A DNA stretch of 64,000 nucleotides from Streptomyces vilmorinianum (GTDB lineage: Bacteria; Actinomycetota; Actinomycetes; Streptomycetales; Streptomycetaceae): positions 310,001 through 374,000 of the forward strand of contig NZ_CP040244.1 in assembly GCF_005517195.1 (NCBI RefSeq), in the 5' to 3' direction. This document shows, in pieces, positions 1 to 7,960 of the stretch. The notes under the pieces are model-generated. The model had not been told where the DNA came from and searched no databases. It saw only the letters and a program-made list of their open reading frames with translations. Numbering within the stretch: position 1 is the first letter of the stretch; every line of letters begins with the position of its first letter. The translations under genes and the position numbers were made by a program.

Positions 1-271
1 CGAGGTCCGTGAACGACGGCTCCCCGTCGCACAGGGCCACCATCTCCCGGAAGATCCGGTCGGTCTCCGGCAGGTGCGAGTTCTTCATCGCCTCCTCGTA
101 CGAGGGGAACTCCACGATCTCCACCACGTGCGTGGAGTCGGCGCGGTCCCGCCCCACGATCGAGTGGGTGGCCGTCCGCTTGCCCTGAGTCGCCTCGACC
201 CAGGCGTCCATCAAGTGGTTCAACTCATCGGCCCTGCTCGTCTTGCAGTCGATGACCTGCACGAATGTCAT
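1..271 (-). CDS. ABM-like small protein (3' end outside window)
   Basis: The visible N-terminal 90 residues begin MTFVQVIDCKTSRADELN and contain a pattern (VIDCKT...DRADSTHVVEIVEFPSYEEAM) typical of small dimeric alpha/beta-barrel proteins of the antibiotic-biosynthesis-monooxygenase type. No catalytic role can be assigned. The ATG at 271 is preferred because GGGAGA lies 5 nt upstream; an in-frame ATG at 283 lacks this. The gene runs leftwards off the window, so length and C-terminus are unknown. Its neighbour, the SnoaL-like gene, reads the same way 78 bp upstream. Confidence 0.6.
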   Translation of the reverse strand, partial: MTFVQVIDCKTSRADELNHLMDAWVEATQGKRTATHSIVGRDRADSTHVVEIVEFPSYEEAMKNSHLPETDRIFREMVALCDGEPSFTDL

Positions 272-348
272 GACGTCTCCCATCGATCGGAGGACTCGGG
301 ACATTTTCAGGCTATGCCCGGTTCAGGGTGTGTGCCCTGTCGGTCGTC

Positions 349-741
349 TCAGGGCGCGCCGACGGCACGGGTGAGCTGTTCGGCTCGTCGCAGCAGGCCG
401 TCGGGGGTGAACTCCGCGAACATGTGGACCCGCGTGGTGACCGGCCCGCCCTTGCGCATCCGGGCGTGGATCGTGAACCGGGCCGCGATCCGGTGGCCGG
501 CGGCGAGCGCCTCATGCACCTCGAAGCGGAAGGCGATCAGGTTCCTGCGTACGGGACGGAGATGGGCGACGAGCCGGTCCCAGTCGAGCCGGACGCCGTC
601 GGCGATCTGGACGACGTCACGGGTGTAGTACCTGGCCATCAGCTCGGCGGGGTCCTCCTCGCCGCGGACGACGGCCTCGGTGAAGGTGGTGAAGAAGTCG
701 GTGACGAACCGCTCGGGCGGCTTCGCTTCGAGAGGCTTCAT
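349..741 (-). CDS. SnoaL/NTF2-like nuclear transport factor 2 fold protein
   Basis: A 130-residue protein starting MKPLEAKPPERFV. The length and the pattern (FFTTFTEAV near the start, then LMARYYTRDVVQIADG and a C-terminal beta-rich half with RFTIHARM and TTRVHMFAEF) fit the SnoaL-like/NTF2 fold, used by cyclases, isomerases and many uncharacterised stress proteins; substrate cannot be inferred. The frame is open further upstream, but the ATG at 741 has GGAG 4 nt before it. It is divergent from a TetR regulator across an 82-bp region with two overlapping palindromes, so it is the likely target of that repressor. Confidence 0.75.
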   Translation of the reverse strand: MKPLEAKPPERFVTDFFTTFTEAVVRGEEDPAELMARYYTRDVVQIADGVRLDWDRLVAHLRPVRRNLIAFRFEVHEALAAGHRIAARFTIHARMRKGGPVTTRVHMFAEFTPDGLLRRAEQLTRAVGAP

Positions 742-769
742 GACGCTCCAGCCGGACGAGATACGATCG

Positions 770-795
770 CTTACATGCCTGTAAGATATACAGGC
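770..795. promoter_or_regulatory. Double palindromic operator for the divergent TetR regulator
   Basis: Two overlapping inverted repeats are seen: CTTACA-N4-TGTAAG at 770-785 and GCCTGTA-N5-TACAGGC at 777-795. A further TGTAAG half-site lies at 816-821, and TTGACA at 806-811 looks like a -35 box. TetR proteins commonly bind such sites between themselves and a divergent target, so autoregulation and control of the SnoaL-like gene are inferred. Confidence 0.6.
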
Positions 796-823
796 CCAGT
801 CAACCTTGACAAGGGTGTAAGAG

Positions 824-1438
824 TTGTCTGCTTCCGAGAGCCCGGGCGGCCCGTCCCGCGTTCGCCCTCGCCGCCGGGCCGACGCCGAACGGAGCAGGGC
901 CGCCGTACTGGACGCCGCGGTCCGCCTGCTCGCCGAGCGGCCCGACGCCGGCATGGCCGCGATCGCCACCGCGGCCGGCGTCACCCGCCAGACCGTCTAC
1001 GCGCACTTCGGCACCCGGGACGCTCTGCTGGAGGCCGTGGCCGACCGGATCACGGACGACGCCATGGCCGCGATGGACGAGGCGGAAGCGGCCGAGGAGT
1101 CCGCTCTGGGCTCGTTGCTACGGCTCCAGGACATCGGCTGGCGCCTGTTCGAGCGCCACCCGGTACTGCTCCAGCTCGGCAGCGCCGAAGCCGACCGCAC
1201 CCGGCACGAGCCGGTCATCGCCCGCCTGACACGCCTGATCGAAAACGGCCAGTCGACAGGCGAGTTCGCCCCCACCCCGCCCGCCACCTGGCTGGTGGCC
1301 GCGGTCACCGCCCTGTCCCACGCCGCGGGCGACGAGGCCGCCGCGGGCCGGCTGACGGTCCAAGAGGCGGCGACATGCCTGCGCACCGCCACACTCGCCG
1401 TCCTGGAAGCCCGCCCCCCGGAACCCCCCAGCCCTTAG
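824..1438 (+). CDS. TetR/AcrR family transcriptional regulator
   Basis: A 204-residue protein with an N-terminal TetR helix-turn-helix at about residues 25-70 (RAAVLDAAVRLLAERPDAG, then AGVTRQTVYAHFGTRDALLEAV) and an all-helical ligand-binding C-terminus. Length is normal for the family. The start is a TTG at 824. Ligand is unknown. It is transcribed away from the SnoaL-like gene and is followed by 115 bp without genes and then the terminator of the disrupted tRNA locus, so it is the last chromosomal gene before the integrated element. Confidence 0.85.
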   Translation: MSASESPGGPSRVRPRRRADAERSRAAVLDAAVRLLAERPDAGMAAIATAAGVTRQTVYAHFGTRDALLEAVADRITDDAMAAMDEAEAAEESALGSLLRLQDIGWRLFERHPVLLQLGSAEADRTRHEPVIARLTRLIENGQSTGEFAPTPPATWLVAAVTALSHAAGDEAAAGRLTVQEAATCLRTATLAVLEARPPEPPSP

Positions 1439-1553
1439 GCCGGCGCCCCGCGCGCCCACAGGGCGAACACGCGGACCCCAGGGCGCGGTTGCTCAGCCCC
1501 TCCCCGCGCGCGGGGGGCGCGCGGAGCCGGCCGCAAAGCCCCCGGAAACCATT

Positions 1554-1589
1554 CAGGGGCCTGACCCGCTTTCGCGGATCAGGCCCCTG
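1554..1589 (-). terminator. Hairpin terminator downstream of the tRNA-Pro 3' copy (left end)
   Basis: CAGGGGCCTGA at 1554-1564 pairs with TCAGGCCCCTG at 1579-1589, with an additional inner CCGC/GCGG pairing. The same hairpin with a different loop follows the intact tRNA at 37198-37233. It is the probable original chromosomal terminator of tRNA-Pro, displaced by the insertion. Confidence 0.7.
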
Positions 1590-1603
1590 ACCTGGTCTTT
1601 CAG

Positions 1604-1648
1604 CTGTCGGGGTGGCGGGATTTGAACCCACGACCTCTTCGTCCCGAA
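1604..1648 (-). repeat. attL: 45-bp copy of the tRNA-Pro 3' half
   Basis: The 45 bp are identical to 37247-37291, running from the anticodon loop to just past the tRNA 3' end (TTCAAATCCCG T-arm readable on the minus strand). Sequence 3' of 1648 no longer matches a tRNA. This is the classic footprint of a tyrosine integrase inserting at a tRNA 3' end and defines the left end of the element. It is not a functional tRNA because the 5' half is missing. Confidence 0.9.
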
Positions 1649-1741
1649 TGAGGTCCGGCAGGGCTCGTGGCCTGGCTATTTTGGCAACAGTGCAGGTCAG
1701 AGGATTGGTACGGGCGAGGCTGCGTCGGTCTGACGAGGAGG

Positions 1742-1774
1742 CTGGGAGAAGATCGTCTCCCAGATCTCTCCCAA
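1742..1774. repeat. Left arm-type repeat, candidate integrase/Xis binding site
   Basis: A 26-bp segment (1749-1774, core GATCGTCTCCCAGAT) recurs with one mismatch and in the same orientation at 37154-37179. The left copy lies 101 bp inside attL and the right copy 68 bp inside attR. Each is part of an inverted repeat CTGGGAGA...TCTCCCAG. Position and symmetry suit integrase arm sites; binding is inferred. Confidence 0.55.
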
Positions 1775-1926
1775 GGGCTTGAGTACGAGCAGCCACGCTC
1801 ACTGTGGCCGACCGTTTGCAGACGCATCGCCGACGCCAGGGATGCTCGTACTGGCCGTCGGTTGCGGGTGTACCCGCACGGCCCCTCCACCGTGCCGTGC
1901 CTGGAGGGTCACCGGACGATGGGTGG

Positions 1927-2406
1927 ATGGATGTCACCGAGGTGCTGCTGCCCGGCGTGGGCCTGCGTTACGAGTTCACCAACCACCGGGGCGACCGGAT
2001 CGGTGTGGTGGCCCGGCGCACGGGGGACTTCGAGGTGGTCGTCTACGGGACGGACGATCCGGACGAGGGCCGGTCGGTGTTCGAGCTCAACGACGAGGAG
2101 GCCGACGCGGTCGCGGAGATCCTGGGCGCCCCGCGGATCGCGGAGCGGTTCGCGGACCTGACCAAGGAGGTGCCGGGCCTGGCGTCGGGGCAGGTCGAGG
2201 TGCGGGCGGGCAGCGCGTTCGACGGCAGGCCGCTGGGGGATACGCGGGCGCGGACGCTGACCGGGGCGTCGGTCGTGGCGGTGGTGCGGGGCGAGGAGGT
2301 GATCGCGTCGCCCACGCCGAGGACGGTCCTGCGGGGAGGTGACGTCCTGGTGGTGATCGGTACGCACGAGGGCATCGCGGGCGTGGAACAGATCATCCGG
2401 GGCTGA
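1927..2406 (+). CDS. khtT: KhtT-like regulatory subunit of a CPA2 K+/H+ antiporter
   Basis: A 159-residue soluble protein starting MDVTEVLLPGVGLRYEF. The C-terminal half (about residues 75-155, with GRPLGDTRARTLTGASVVAV and GGDVLVVIGTHEGI) is a TrkA-C domain, which in KhtT binds nucleotide or senses pH and gates the partner KhtU. The frame is open upstream to 1804, but homologous proteins begin at this methionine and the upstream residues are low-complexity. It is followed after 5 bp by the membrane subunit, so the two form one unit. A second copy of this pair lies at 3795-5517 in opposite orientation. Confidence 0.82.
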   Translation: MDVTEVLLPGVGLRYEFTNHRGDRIGVVARRTGDFEVVVYGTDDPDEGRSVFELNDEEADAVAEILGAPRIAERFADLTKEVPGLASGQVEVRAGSAFDGRPLGDTRARTLTGASVVAVVRGEEVIASPTPRTVLRGGDVLVVIGTHEGIAGVEQIIRG

Positions 2407-2411
2407 GGGCC

Positions 2412-3596
2412 GTGGAGACGCCGGTCGCCCTGCTGCTGGAGCTGGGCGTCATCCTGGCCGCCCTGAGCGTGCTGGGGGCGCTGGCGCGGCGCTTCACCCT
2501 TTCGCCGATCCCTCTTTATCTGCTCACGGGCCTGGCCGTGGGGGAGGGCGGTATCGCCCCGGTCCCGGCCGCGGGCGAGTTCGTCGGGGCCGGCGCCGCC
2601 ATCGGGGTCATTCTGCTGCTCCTGGTGCTGGGGCTGGAGTTCTCGCTGCAGGAGTTCGCGGTCGGGCTGCGGCGGCACGTGTCCTCGGCCGTGGTGGATG
2701 TGGTGCTGAACGCCGCTCCGGGGGCGGTGGCCGGGTGGCTGCTCGGCCTGGATGGCGTCGGAGTGCTCGCCCTGGCGGGTGCCACGTACATCTCCTCGTC
2801 GGGCATCGTGGCCCGTCTGCTGTCCGATCTGCACCGGCTGGGCAACCGGGAGACGCCGGCGGTCCTGTCGGTGCTGGTCCTCGAAGACCTTGCCATGGCC
2901 TTCTACCTGCCCGTGCTCGCGGTCCTGGCCTCCGGGGGCGTGTGGTGGCAGGCGGTCCTGGGTGTTCTTGTCGCGGTCGGCGCGGTCCTGGTCGCCTTCA
3001 CCGTCTCTTACCGGTGGGGGCATCACCTCGGTCGCCTTGTCGCACACCCCGACGCCGAGCAGCTGCTGCTGCGCGTCCTCGGCCTCACCCTGATCGTCGC
3101 TGCGCTGGCCGAGTTCGTCCACGCCTCGGCGGCCGTCGGCGCCTTCCTCGTCGGGCTGGCCCTGACGGGGGAGACCGCGACCCGTACCCGGGCTGTGCTC
3201 AGCCCCCTGCGGGACCTGTTCGCCGCCGTGTTTTTCCTGGCGATCGGCCTGTCCGTCGACCCCGCCGACCTGCTGCCCGTGCTGCCCGCCGCGCTCGCGC
3301 TCGCGGCCGTCACCCTCGTCACGAAGGTGATCGTCGGCCGGTACGCGGCCTTCCGTGACGGGGTGGGCCGGCGCGGGCAGTGGCGCGCCGGCACCGCGCT
3401 GATCGCCCGCGGCGAGTTCTCCCTCGTCATCGTCGGCCTTGTCGGGACCACGCACAGCACGCTGGGCCCGCTGGTGACGGCGTACGTCTTCCTCCTCGCC
3501 ATCGCCGGCCCCCTCCTCACCCGCTTCGCCGGAGTCCTGCCCGTCCGGCCGGGGCCGGTGACCGAGGCACGAGAGGGCGCGCCTCCTCCGCCGTGA
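2412..3596 (+). CDS. khtU: KhtU-like CPA2 monovalent cation/proton antiporter, membrane subunit
   Basis: A 394-residue integral membrane protein with about 12 hydrophobic segments and CPA2 landmarks: SSSGIVARLL in the middle, GAFLVGLALTGE and the SPLRDLFAAVFFLAIGLSVD stretch in the C-terminal third. The family exchanges K+ or Na+ for protons. Unlike KefB/C it has no cytoplasmic RCK domain, consistent with a separate KhtT-type regulator just upstream. GTG start at 2412, 5 bp after the khtT-like stop. Confidence 0.82.
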   Translation: METPVALLLELGVILAALSVLGALARRFTLSPIPLYLLTGLAVGEGGIAPVPAAGEFVGAGAAIGVILLLLVLGLEFSLQEFAVGLRRHVSSAVVDVVLNAAPGAVAGWLLGLDGVGVLALAGATYISSSGIVARLLSDLHRLGNRETPAVLSVLVLEDLAMAFYLPVLAVLASGGVWWQAVLGVLVAVGAVLVAFTVSYRWGHHLGRLVAHPDAEQLLLRVLGLTLIVAALAEFVHASAAVGAFLVGLALTGETATRTRAVLSPLRDLFAAVFFLAIGLSVDPADLLPVLPAALALAAVTLVTKVIVGRYAAFRDGVGRRGQWRAGTALIARGEFSLVIVGLVGTTHSTLGPLVTAYVFLLAIAGPLLTRFAGVLPVRPGPVTEAREGAPPPP

Positions 3597-3798
3597 CCCG
3601 CGTGCACGTGAGCTTCAGAGGCCGCCTCGGCGGCGCCGGGGGTCTTGTTCGGTGTTCCCGCCGCCAGTCGGTGTTCCGGAGTAGCCCCTGGGGCAGGTTC
3701 CCGGCGATGCCGACGACTCCGCTGAGGTAGACGGCCAGGACGGCGAGCCTTACGAGCGTGTCGAAGCTGGTGATCGCCGCCCGGCCGTCGTCGGTCAC
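3517..3798 (-). CDS. Possible small membrane protein downstream of khtU copy 2
   Basis: A 93-codon frame begins with GTG overlapping the khtU-2 stop by 4 bp (GTGA). Residues about 15-37 (TLVRLAVLAVYLSGVVGIAG) look like one membrane segment; the remainder is Arg/Pro-rich and its 3' end overlaps the convergent khtU-1 by 80 bp. The coupling and membrane segment argue for a real gene, the overlap and tail against. No family is recognised. Confidence 0.3.
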   Translation of the reverse strand: MTDDGRAAITSFDTLVRLAVLAVYLSGVVGIAGNLPQGLLRNTDWRREHRTRPPAPPRRPLKLTCTRVTAEEARPLVPRSPAPAGRAGLRRSG

Positions 3799-5042
3799 CC
3801 CCTGGTGACCGTGCCGTCGTCGACCGGCTCCAGGCTCTCCGGCAGAGTCCCGGCCGCCGGGGCGGGGGCGGGGCCCTTGTTCCGGCGGCGTGCGGTCAGC
3901 CGCATGGCGATCGGTTCGGTGTAGCGGGCGGTGAGCGGGCCCACGATCACCAGGACGAGCACGTACGCGGTGGCCAGCGGCCCGAGGGCCGGTTCGATGC
4001 CCGCGGTGACGGCGAGACCCGCGATCACGATGGAGAACTCGCCACGGGCGACCAGCGTGCCTCCCGCCCGCCAGCGGCCCTTGACGGAGATCCCGGCACG
4101 TCGCGCGGCCCAGTAGCCGGTGGCGATCTTCGTTCCGGCGGTGACCACGGCCAGCGCGAGGGCGGGCAGGATCACCGGCGGGATGCTGGCGGGGTCGGTG
4201 TGCAGCCCGAAGAAGACGAAGAAGACGGCGGCGAACAGGTCCCGCAGCGGGCTCAGCAGGTTGTGCGCTCCCTCGGCGACCTCCCCGGAGAGGGCGATGC
4301 CGACGAGGAACGCGCCGACGGCGGCGGAGACCTGGAGCTGCTGGGCGATGCCCGCCACGAGGAGGGTGAGCCCGAGGACGACCAGGAGAAGCTTCTCGGG
4401 GTCGTCGCTGGAGACGAACCGGGAGATGACCCGCCCGAACCGGACGGCGAGGAACAGCACCAAGCCCGCGACGCCGAGGGCGATGGCGAGGGTGATGCTT
4501 CCGGCGGCCAGGCTCACCCCGGCGAGCAGGGCGGTGATGATCGGCAGGTACACGGCCATGGCGAGGTCTTCGAGGACCAGGATGCTCAGGACGACCGGGG
4601 TCTCGCGGTTGCCGAGACGGCCGAGGTCACCCATCACCTTGGCGATGACGCCGGAGGACGAGATCCAGGTGACGCCCGCCAGGACCACGGCGGCGACCGG
4701 ACCCCAGCCGAGGAGCAGGGCCATCGCCGCGCCGGGCAGGGCGTTGAGGGCGAAGTCGACCAGGCCGGCCGGGTACTGGGTCTTGAGGTTGGTGACCAGG
4801 TCGCTGGCCGTGTACTCCAGACCCAGCATCAGCAGCAGCAGGATGACGCCGATCTCGGCGCCGATGGCGACGAACTCCTCGCTCGCGCCCAGGGGCAGCA
4901 GACCGCCCTCGCCGAAGGCGAGCCCGGCCAGCAGGTAGAGGGGTATCGGGGAGAACCGGAACCGTCCGGCGAAACGGCCGAGGAGCCCCAGGCCGAGGAT
5001 GATCGCACCGAACTCGATCAGGAAGAGGGCGGAGGAGTGCAC
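3795..5042 (-). CDS. khtU: Second KhtU-like CPA2 cation/proton antiporter
   Basis: A 415-residue membrane protein with the same organisation as the copy at 2412-3596: SSSGVIAKVMGDLGRLGNRET, GAFLVGIALSGEVAEG and SPLRDLFAAVFFVFFGLHTD. It is clearly homologous to that copy but diverged, so not a recent duplication. The GTG at 5042 is chosen because it lies 4 bp after the KhtT-like stop; the frame is open to 5090 inside the upstream gene. The Lys/Pro-rich C-terminal tail (RRRNKGPAPAPAAG) is unlike copy 1. Confidence 0.82.
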   Translation of the reverse strand: MHSSALFLIEFGAIILGLGLLGRFAGRFRFSPIPLYLLAGLAFGEGGLLPLGASEEFVAIGAEIGVILLLLMLGLEYTASDLVTNLKTQYPAGLVDFALNALPGAAMALLLGWGPVAAVVLAGVTWISSSGVIAKVMGDLGRLGNRETPVVLSILVLEDLAMAVYLPIITALLAGVSLAAGSITLAIALGVAGLVLFLAVRFGRVISRFVSSDDPEKLLLVVLGLTLLVAGIAQQLQVSAAVGAFLVGIALSGEVAEGAHNLLSPLRDLFAAVFFVFFGLHTDPASIPPVILPALALAVVTAGTKIATGYWAARRAGISVKGRWRAGGTLVARGEFSIVIAGLAVTAGIEPALGPLATAYVLVLVIVGPLTARYTEPIAMRLTARRRNKGPAPAPAAGTLPESLEPVDDGTVTRG

Positions 5043-5046
5043 GCGC

Positions 5047-5517
5047 TCACTCCCGGCCCAGGATCGAGGCAGCCGCCTCCGCACCCTCACGGGTGCCGAT
5101 CACGATGAGGACGTCACCGCCGGCCAGCCGGAACTCCGGCCCCGGAGAGGGCACCGCGCCGGACCGGCGCAGCACCGCGACGATCGACACCCCGGTCTCC
5201 GTCCGCATCCGGGTCTCGCCGAGCAGCCGCCCGTTCCAGTACGAGGTCGAGGACAGCTCGACGCGCTCCGCCACCAGACCGAGATCCGTGGTCGACAGCA
5301 GGTTCGGGCTGTGGTGCGAGGGCATCAGCGCGTCGATCAGCGCCTCCGCCTCACCGGAGGTCAGCTTCACCGACAGCGCGCACTCGTCCGGATCGTCCCG
5401 GTGGTACGCGTTGAGCACCCGCCCCCCGTCACGACGCGCGACCACCGAGAGCCGCCGCTGTTCACGCGTGGTGAGGTCGTAGCGGACCCCTATCCCGGGC
5501 AGCGGCGTACTGCTCAT
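5047..5517 (-). CDS. khtT: Second KhtT-like antiporter regulatory subunit
   Basis: A 156-residue protein starting MSSTPLPGIGVRYDLTT. The shared LPGIGVRYDL/LPGVGLRYEF start and the C-terminal TrkA-C domain (GRLLGETRMRTETGVSIVAVLR, then GGDVLVVIGTREGAEA-like) match copy 1. The frame extends upstream to 5577 but the internal ATG at 5517 matches the homologue's start. It is the first gene of a two-gene unit with khtU-2, transcribed towards the other khtTU pair. Confidence 0.8.
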   Translation of the reverse strand: MSSTPLPGIGVRYDLTTREQRRLSVVARRDGGRVLNAYHRDDPDECALSVKLTSGEAEALIDALMPSHHSPNLLSTTDLGLVAERVELSSTSYWNGRLLGETRMRTETGVSIVAVLRRSGAVPSPGPEFRLAGGDVLIVIGTREGAEAAASILGRE

Positions 5518-5697
5518 CCTCCGAGTGGGCACGACGGAACTCCCTGCGGTGTCGACGAGGGCACGCGAGAAGCCCACGTACGGGTGGCGGTTTGACGGTT
5601 ACTTTACCCAGGCGACGAACATGGACGACGGGAGCATTCGCGGCACCCCACGGCCACGTGCCCGCGCGCGGCAGGCCCGGACAGGTCTGGACGATGA

Positions 5698-5728
5698 CGA
5701 AGCCCCAGGTCTCTGACCTGGGGCTTCG
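5698..5728 (-). terminator. Hairpin terminator after the arsC-trxB unit
   Basis: A perfect 14-bp stem (5698-5711 with 5715-5728, CGAAGCCCCAGGTC) with a 3-nt loop lies 72 bp beyond the trxB stop. It is symmetrical and could act in both directions, but the only nearby gene end facing it is trxB. Confidence 0.75.
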
Positions 5729-5800
5729 CAGAAGATATCCGCGTCGACCACTGCTCGCCGCCATGAAGGGGACGGATGGGGCACGGCTGCTCGCAGCGCT

Positions 5801-6790
5801 TCAGACGGTGACCGACGCGGCAGTCTTGTGCGCCAGTGCTGCCAGATGGCGTTCGGTGTCGAGGGCTGCCTGGCAGCCGCTGGCGGCGGCGGTGATGGCC
5901 TGGCGGTAGGTGTGGTCGACGACGTCGCCGGCGGCGAAGACGCCGGGGAGGTTCGTGCGCGTCGAGGGGGACTCGACCTTGATGTAGCCCTCGTCGTCGA
6001 GGTCGATCTGGCCGGTGAAGAGTTCGGTGCGCGGGTCGTGGCCGATGGCGATGAACAGGCCGGTGGCGTCGAGGTCGCGGGTCTTGCCGGTGATGACGTC
6101 GCGGAGGACGACACCGGCGAGCATGCCGCTCTCGGACTTGATCTCCGCGATCTCGCTGTCGAAGGCGAAGGAGATCTTGTCGTCGGCGAAGGCCCGGTTC
6201 TGCATGGCCTTGGAGGCGCGCAAGGTGGAGCGGCGGTGGACGACGGTGACCGAGCGGGCGAAGCGGGTGAGGAAGGTGGCTTCTTCCATGGCGGTGTCGC
6301 CGCCGCCGACCACGACGATGTCGCGGTCGCGGAAGAAGAAGCCGTCGCAGGTGGCGCACCAGGACACGCCGCGCCCGGACAGCTCCTGCTCCTTGGGGAG
6401 GCCGAGCTTGCGGTAGCCGGAGCCGGTGGCGATGATCACGGCCTTGGCGCGGTGGATGGTGCCGGCGGAGTCGGTCAGCAGCTTGACGTCGCCAGTAAGG
6501 TCGACCTCGACGACGTCGTCGTCGATCATCTCGGCGCCGAACCTCACGGCCTGGGCCCGCATGTTCTCCATCAGGTCCGGGCCGTCGATGCCCTGCGGGA
6601 AGCCGGGGAAGTTCTCGACCTCGGTGGTCGTGGTGAGCGAGCCGCCGATGAAGATCGAGCTGCCGAACAGCAGGGGCTTGAGCTGAGCACGGGCGGTGTA
6701 GAGGGCGGCGGTGTACCCGGCGGGGCCGGAGCCGATGATGACGACGTCGCGTATGCCGTCGGTCTGGTCGATGTCGCTCACGCCGGTCAC
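5801..6790 (-). CDS. trxB: Thioredoxin-disulfide reductase (ArsT-type)
   Basis: A 329-residue FAD/NADPH enzyme with the FAD motif GSGPAG at residues 20-25, redox pair CATC at 145-148, NADPH motif GGGDTA at 162-167 and the C-terminal AAGDV motif. It reduces thioredoxin, which regenerates arsenate reductase; such copies in Streptomyces ars clusters are called ArsT. Its GTG start at 6790 overlaps the arsC stop (GTGA), so it is translationally coupled; a GTG at 6781 is an alternative. Linkage to arsC supports a dedicated role rather than the housekeeping trxB. Confidence 0.9.
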   Translation of the reverse strand: MTGVSDIDQTDGIRDVVIIGSGPAGYTAALYTARAQLKPLLFGSSIFIGGSLTTTTEVENFPGFPQGIDGPDLMENMRAQAVRFGAEMIDDDVVEVDLTGDVKLLTDSAGTIHRAKAVIIATGSGYRKLGLPKEQELSGRGVSWCATCDGFFFRDRDIVVVGGGDTAMEEATFLTRFARSVTVVHRRSTLRASKAMQNRAFADDKISFAFDSEIAEIKSESGMLAGVVLRDVITGKTRDLDATGLFIAIGHDPRTELFTGQIDLDDEGYIKVESPSTRTNLPGVFAAGDVVDHTYRQAITAAASGCQAALDTERHLAALAHKTAASVTV

Positions 6791-7200
6791 GCCTTCTTGG
6801 CGTCGATGTCGGCGATGAGGCCCTCGATGAGGGTCCTGATCTCGTCGCGGATGGGGCGGACGGCCTCGACGCCCTGTCCGGCGGGGTCCTCCAGCTGCCA
6901 GTCGAGGTAGGTCTTGCCGGGGAAGACGGGGCAGGCGTCGCCGCAGCCCATGGTGATGATGTAGTCGGACGCCTGGGCGGCCTCGGGGGTGAGGACCTTC
7001 GGCTTCTGGTCGGAGATGTCGATGCCCAGCTCGGCCATGGCGGCCACGGCGGAGGGGTTGACCTGGTCGCCGGGGAGAGAGCCCGCGGAGCGGACCTCGA
7101 CACGGTCGCCGGCCAGGTGGCGCAGGAAACCGGCGGCCATCTGGGAGCGGCCGGCGTTGTGGACGCAGACGAACAGCACGGAGGCGAGCGGAGCAGTCAT
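6787..7200 (-). CDS. arsC: Arsenate reductase, low-molecular-weight phosphatase type
   Basis: A 137-residue LMW-PTP-fold protein with the catalytic loop C12-x5-R18 (CVHNAGR) and a second conserved CGDAC pair at 86-90. It reduces As(V) to As(III) using thioredoxin or mycothiol; in actinobacteria both chemistries are known. Strong RBS GAGGAAG 6 nt before the ATG. It sits directly upstream of and overlaps trxB, which suggests thioredoxin coupling. A longer second ArsC lies just upstream (7245-7886). Confidence 0.9.
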   Translation of the reverse strand: MTAPLASVLFVCVHNAGRSQMAAGFLRHLAGDRVEVRSAGSLPGDQVNPSAVAAMAELGIDISDQKPKVLTPEAAQASDYIITMGCGDACPVFPGKTYLDWQLEDPAGQGVEAVRPIRDEIRTLIEGLIADIDAKKA

Positions 7201-7244
7201 CGGTTCTTCCTCGGGAGCAGCAGTGGTGCGGGGGACGGAAAGGT

Positions 7245-7886
7245 TCAGGAGCCGGACGGCAGGGTGTCCAGCAGGTCGGTGATCCGGGCGTCGAGGGCAT
7301 CGCGGATCTCGCGCACGACGGTGATCGGGGCGCCGTCGGGGTCGGGGACCGGCCAGTCCAGGTAGCGGTGGCCGGGGAAGACGGGGCAGGCGTCGCCGCA
7401 GCCCATGGTGATCACGATGTCGGCGGCCCGGACGACCTCGTCGGTCAGCGGCTTGGGGTAGACCTCGTCGAGTGCGACGCCGGCCTCGGTGAGCGCTTGG
7501 ACGACGTGCGGCTCGACGGCGCCGGCCGGGTGGGTGCCCGCGGAGGAGGCGATCACGCCGTCCCCGGCCCGGTGGGCGAGCAGGGCCGCGGCCATCTGGG
7601 AGCGGCCGGCGTTGTGGCTGCACACGAACAGCACCCGCGGCCGACCGTCGCCCGCGGCCGGGTTCTCGACGTGCGCGAGTGCGTCCAGGCGCTCAGCGGC
7701 GAACCGCTCCGCGAGCACCACGAGGTGGGTGCGGACGTGCGCGTTCGCGGCGAGCCGCTGGTAGGAGTCCGCGATCAACCGCTGCACCGTCTCCGGGGAG
7801 AACCGGCCGCGGTGGCGTACGGCAAGGCGGGCGACACCGGCCGCGAGACGTTCGTCGGGAAGGACCGGGTACGAGGACGCGGCCAT
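7245..7886 (-). CDS. arsC: Two-domain arsenate reductase with N-terminal three-helix bundle
   Basis: A 213-residue protein. Residues about 80-213 repeat the LMW-PTP ArsC fold with CSHNAGRSQMA and CGDACPVFPG motifs; residues 1-75 are an added helical domain (LPDERLAAGVARLAVRHRG...). The architecture matches the thioredoxin-linked monomeric ArsC1' of Corynebacterium glutamicum, known from the literature. First gene of the minus-strand arsC-arsC-trxB unit, divergent from an ArsR gene across 74 bp that must contain both promoters. Confidence 0.87.
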   Translation of the reverse strand: MAASSYPVLPDERLAAGVARLAVRHRGRFSPETVQRLIADSYQRLAANAHVRTHLVVLAERFAAERLDALAHVENPAAGDGRPRVLFVCSHNAGRSQMAAALLAHRAGDGVIASSAGTHPAGAVEPHVVQALTEAGVALDEVYPKPLTDEVVRAADIVITMGCGDACPVFPGHRYLDWPVPDPDGAPITVVREIRDALDARITDLLDTLPSGS

Positions 7887-7960
7887 GGTGAGAACCCCCT
7901 GGGTTCAAAGAGGTCAGCCCAGGCTGGTATCAGCTCCGGGTGATGTGAGAGTATCAGCAC

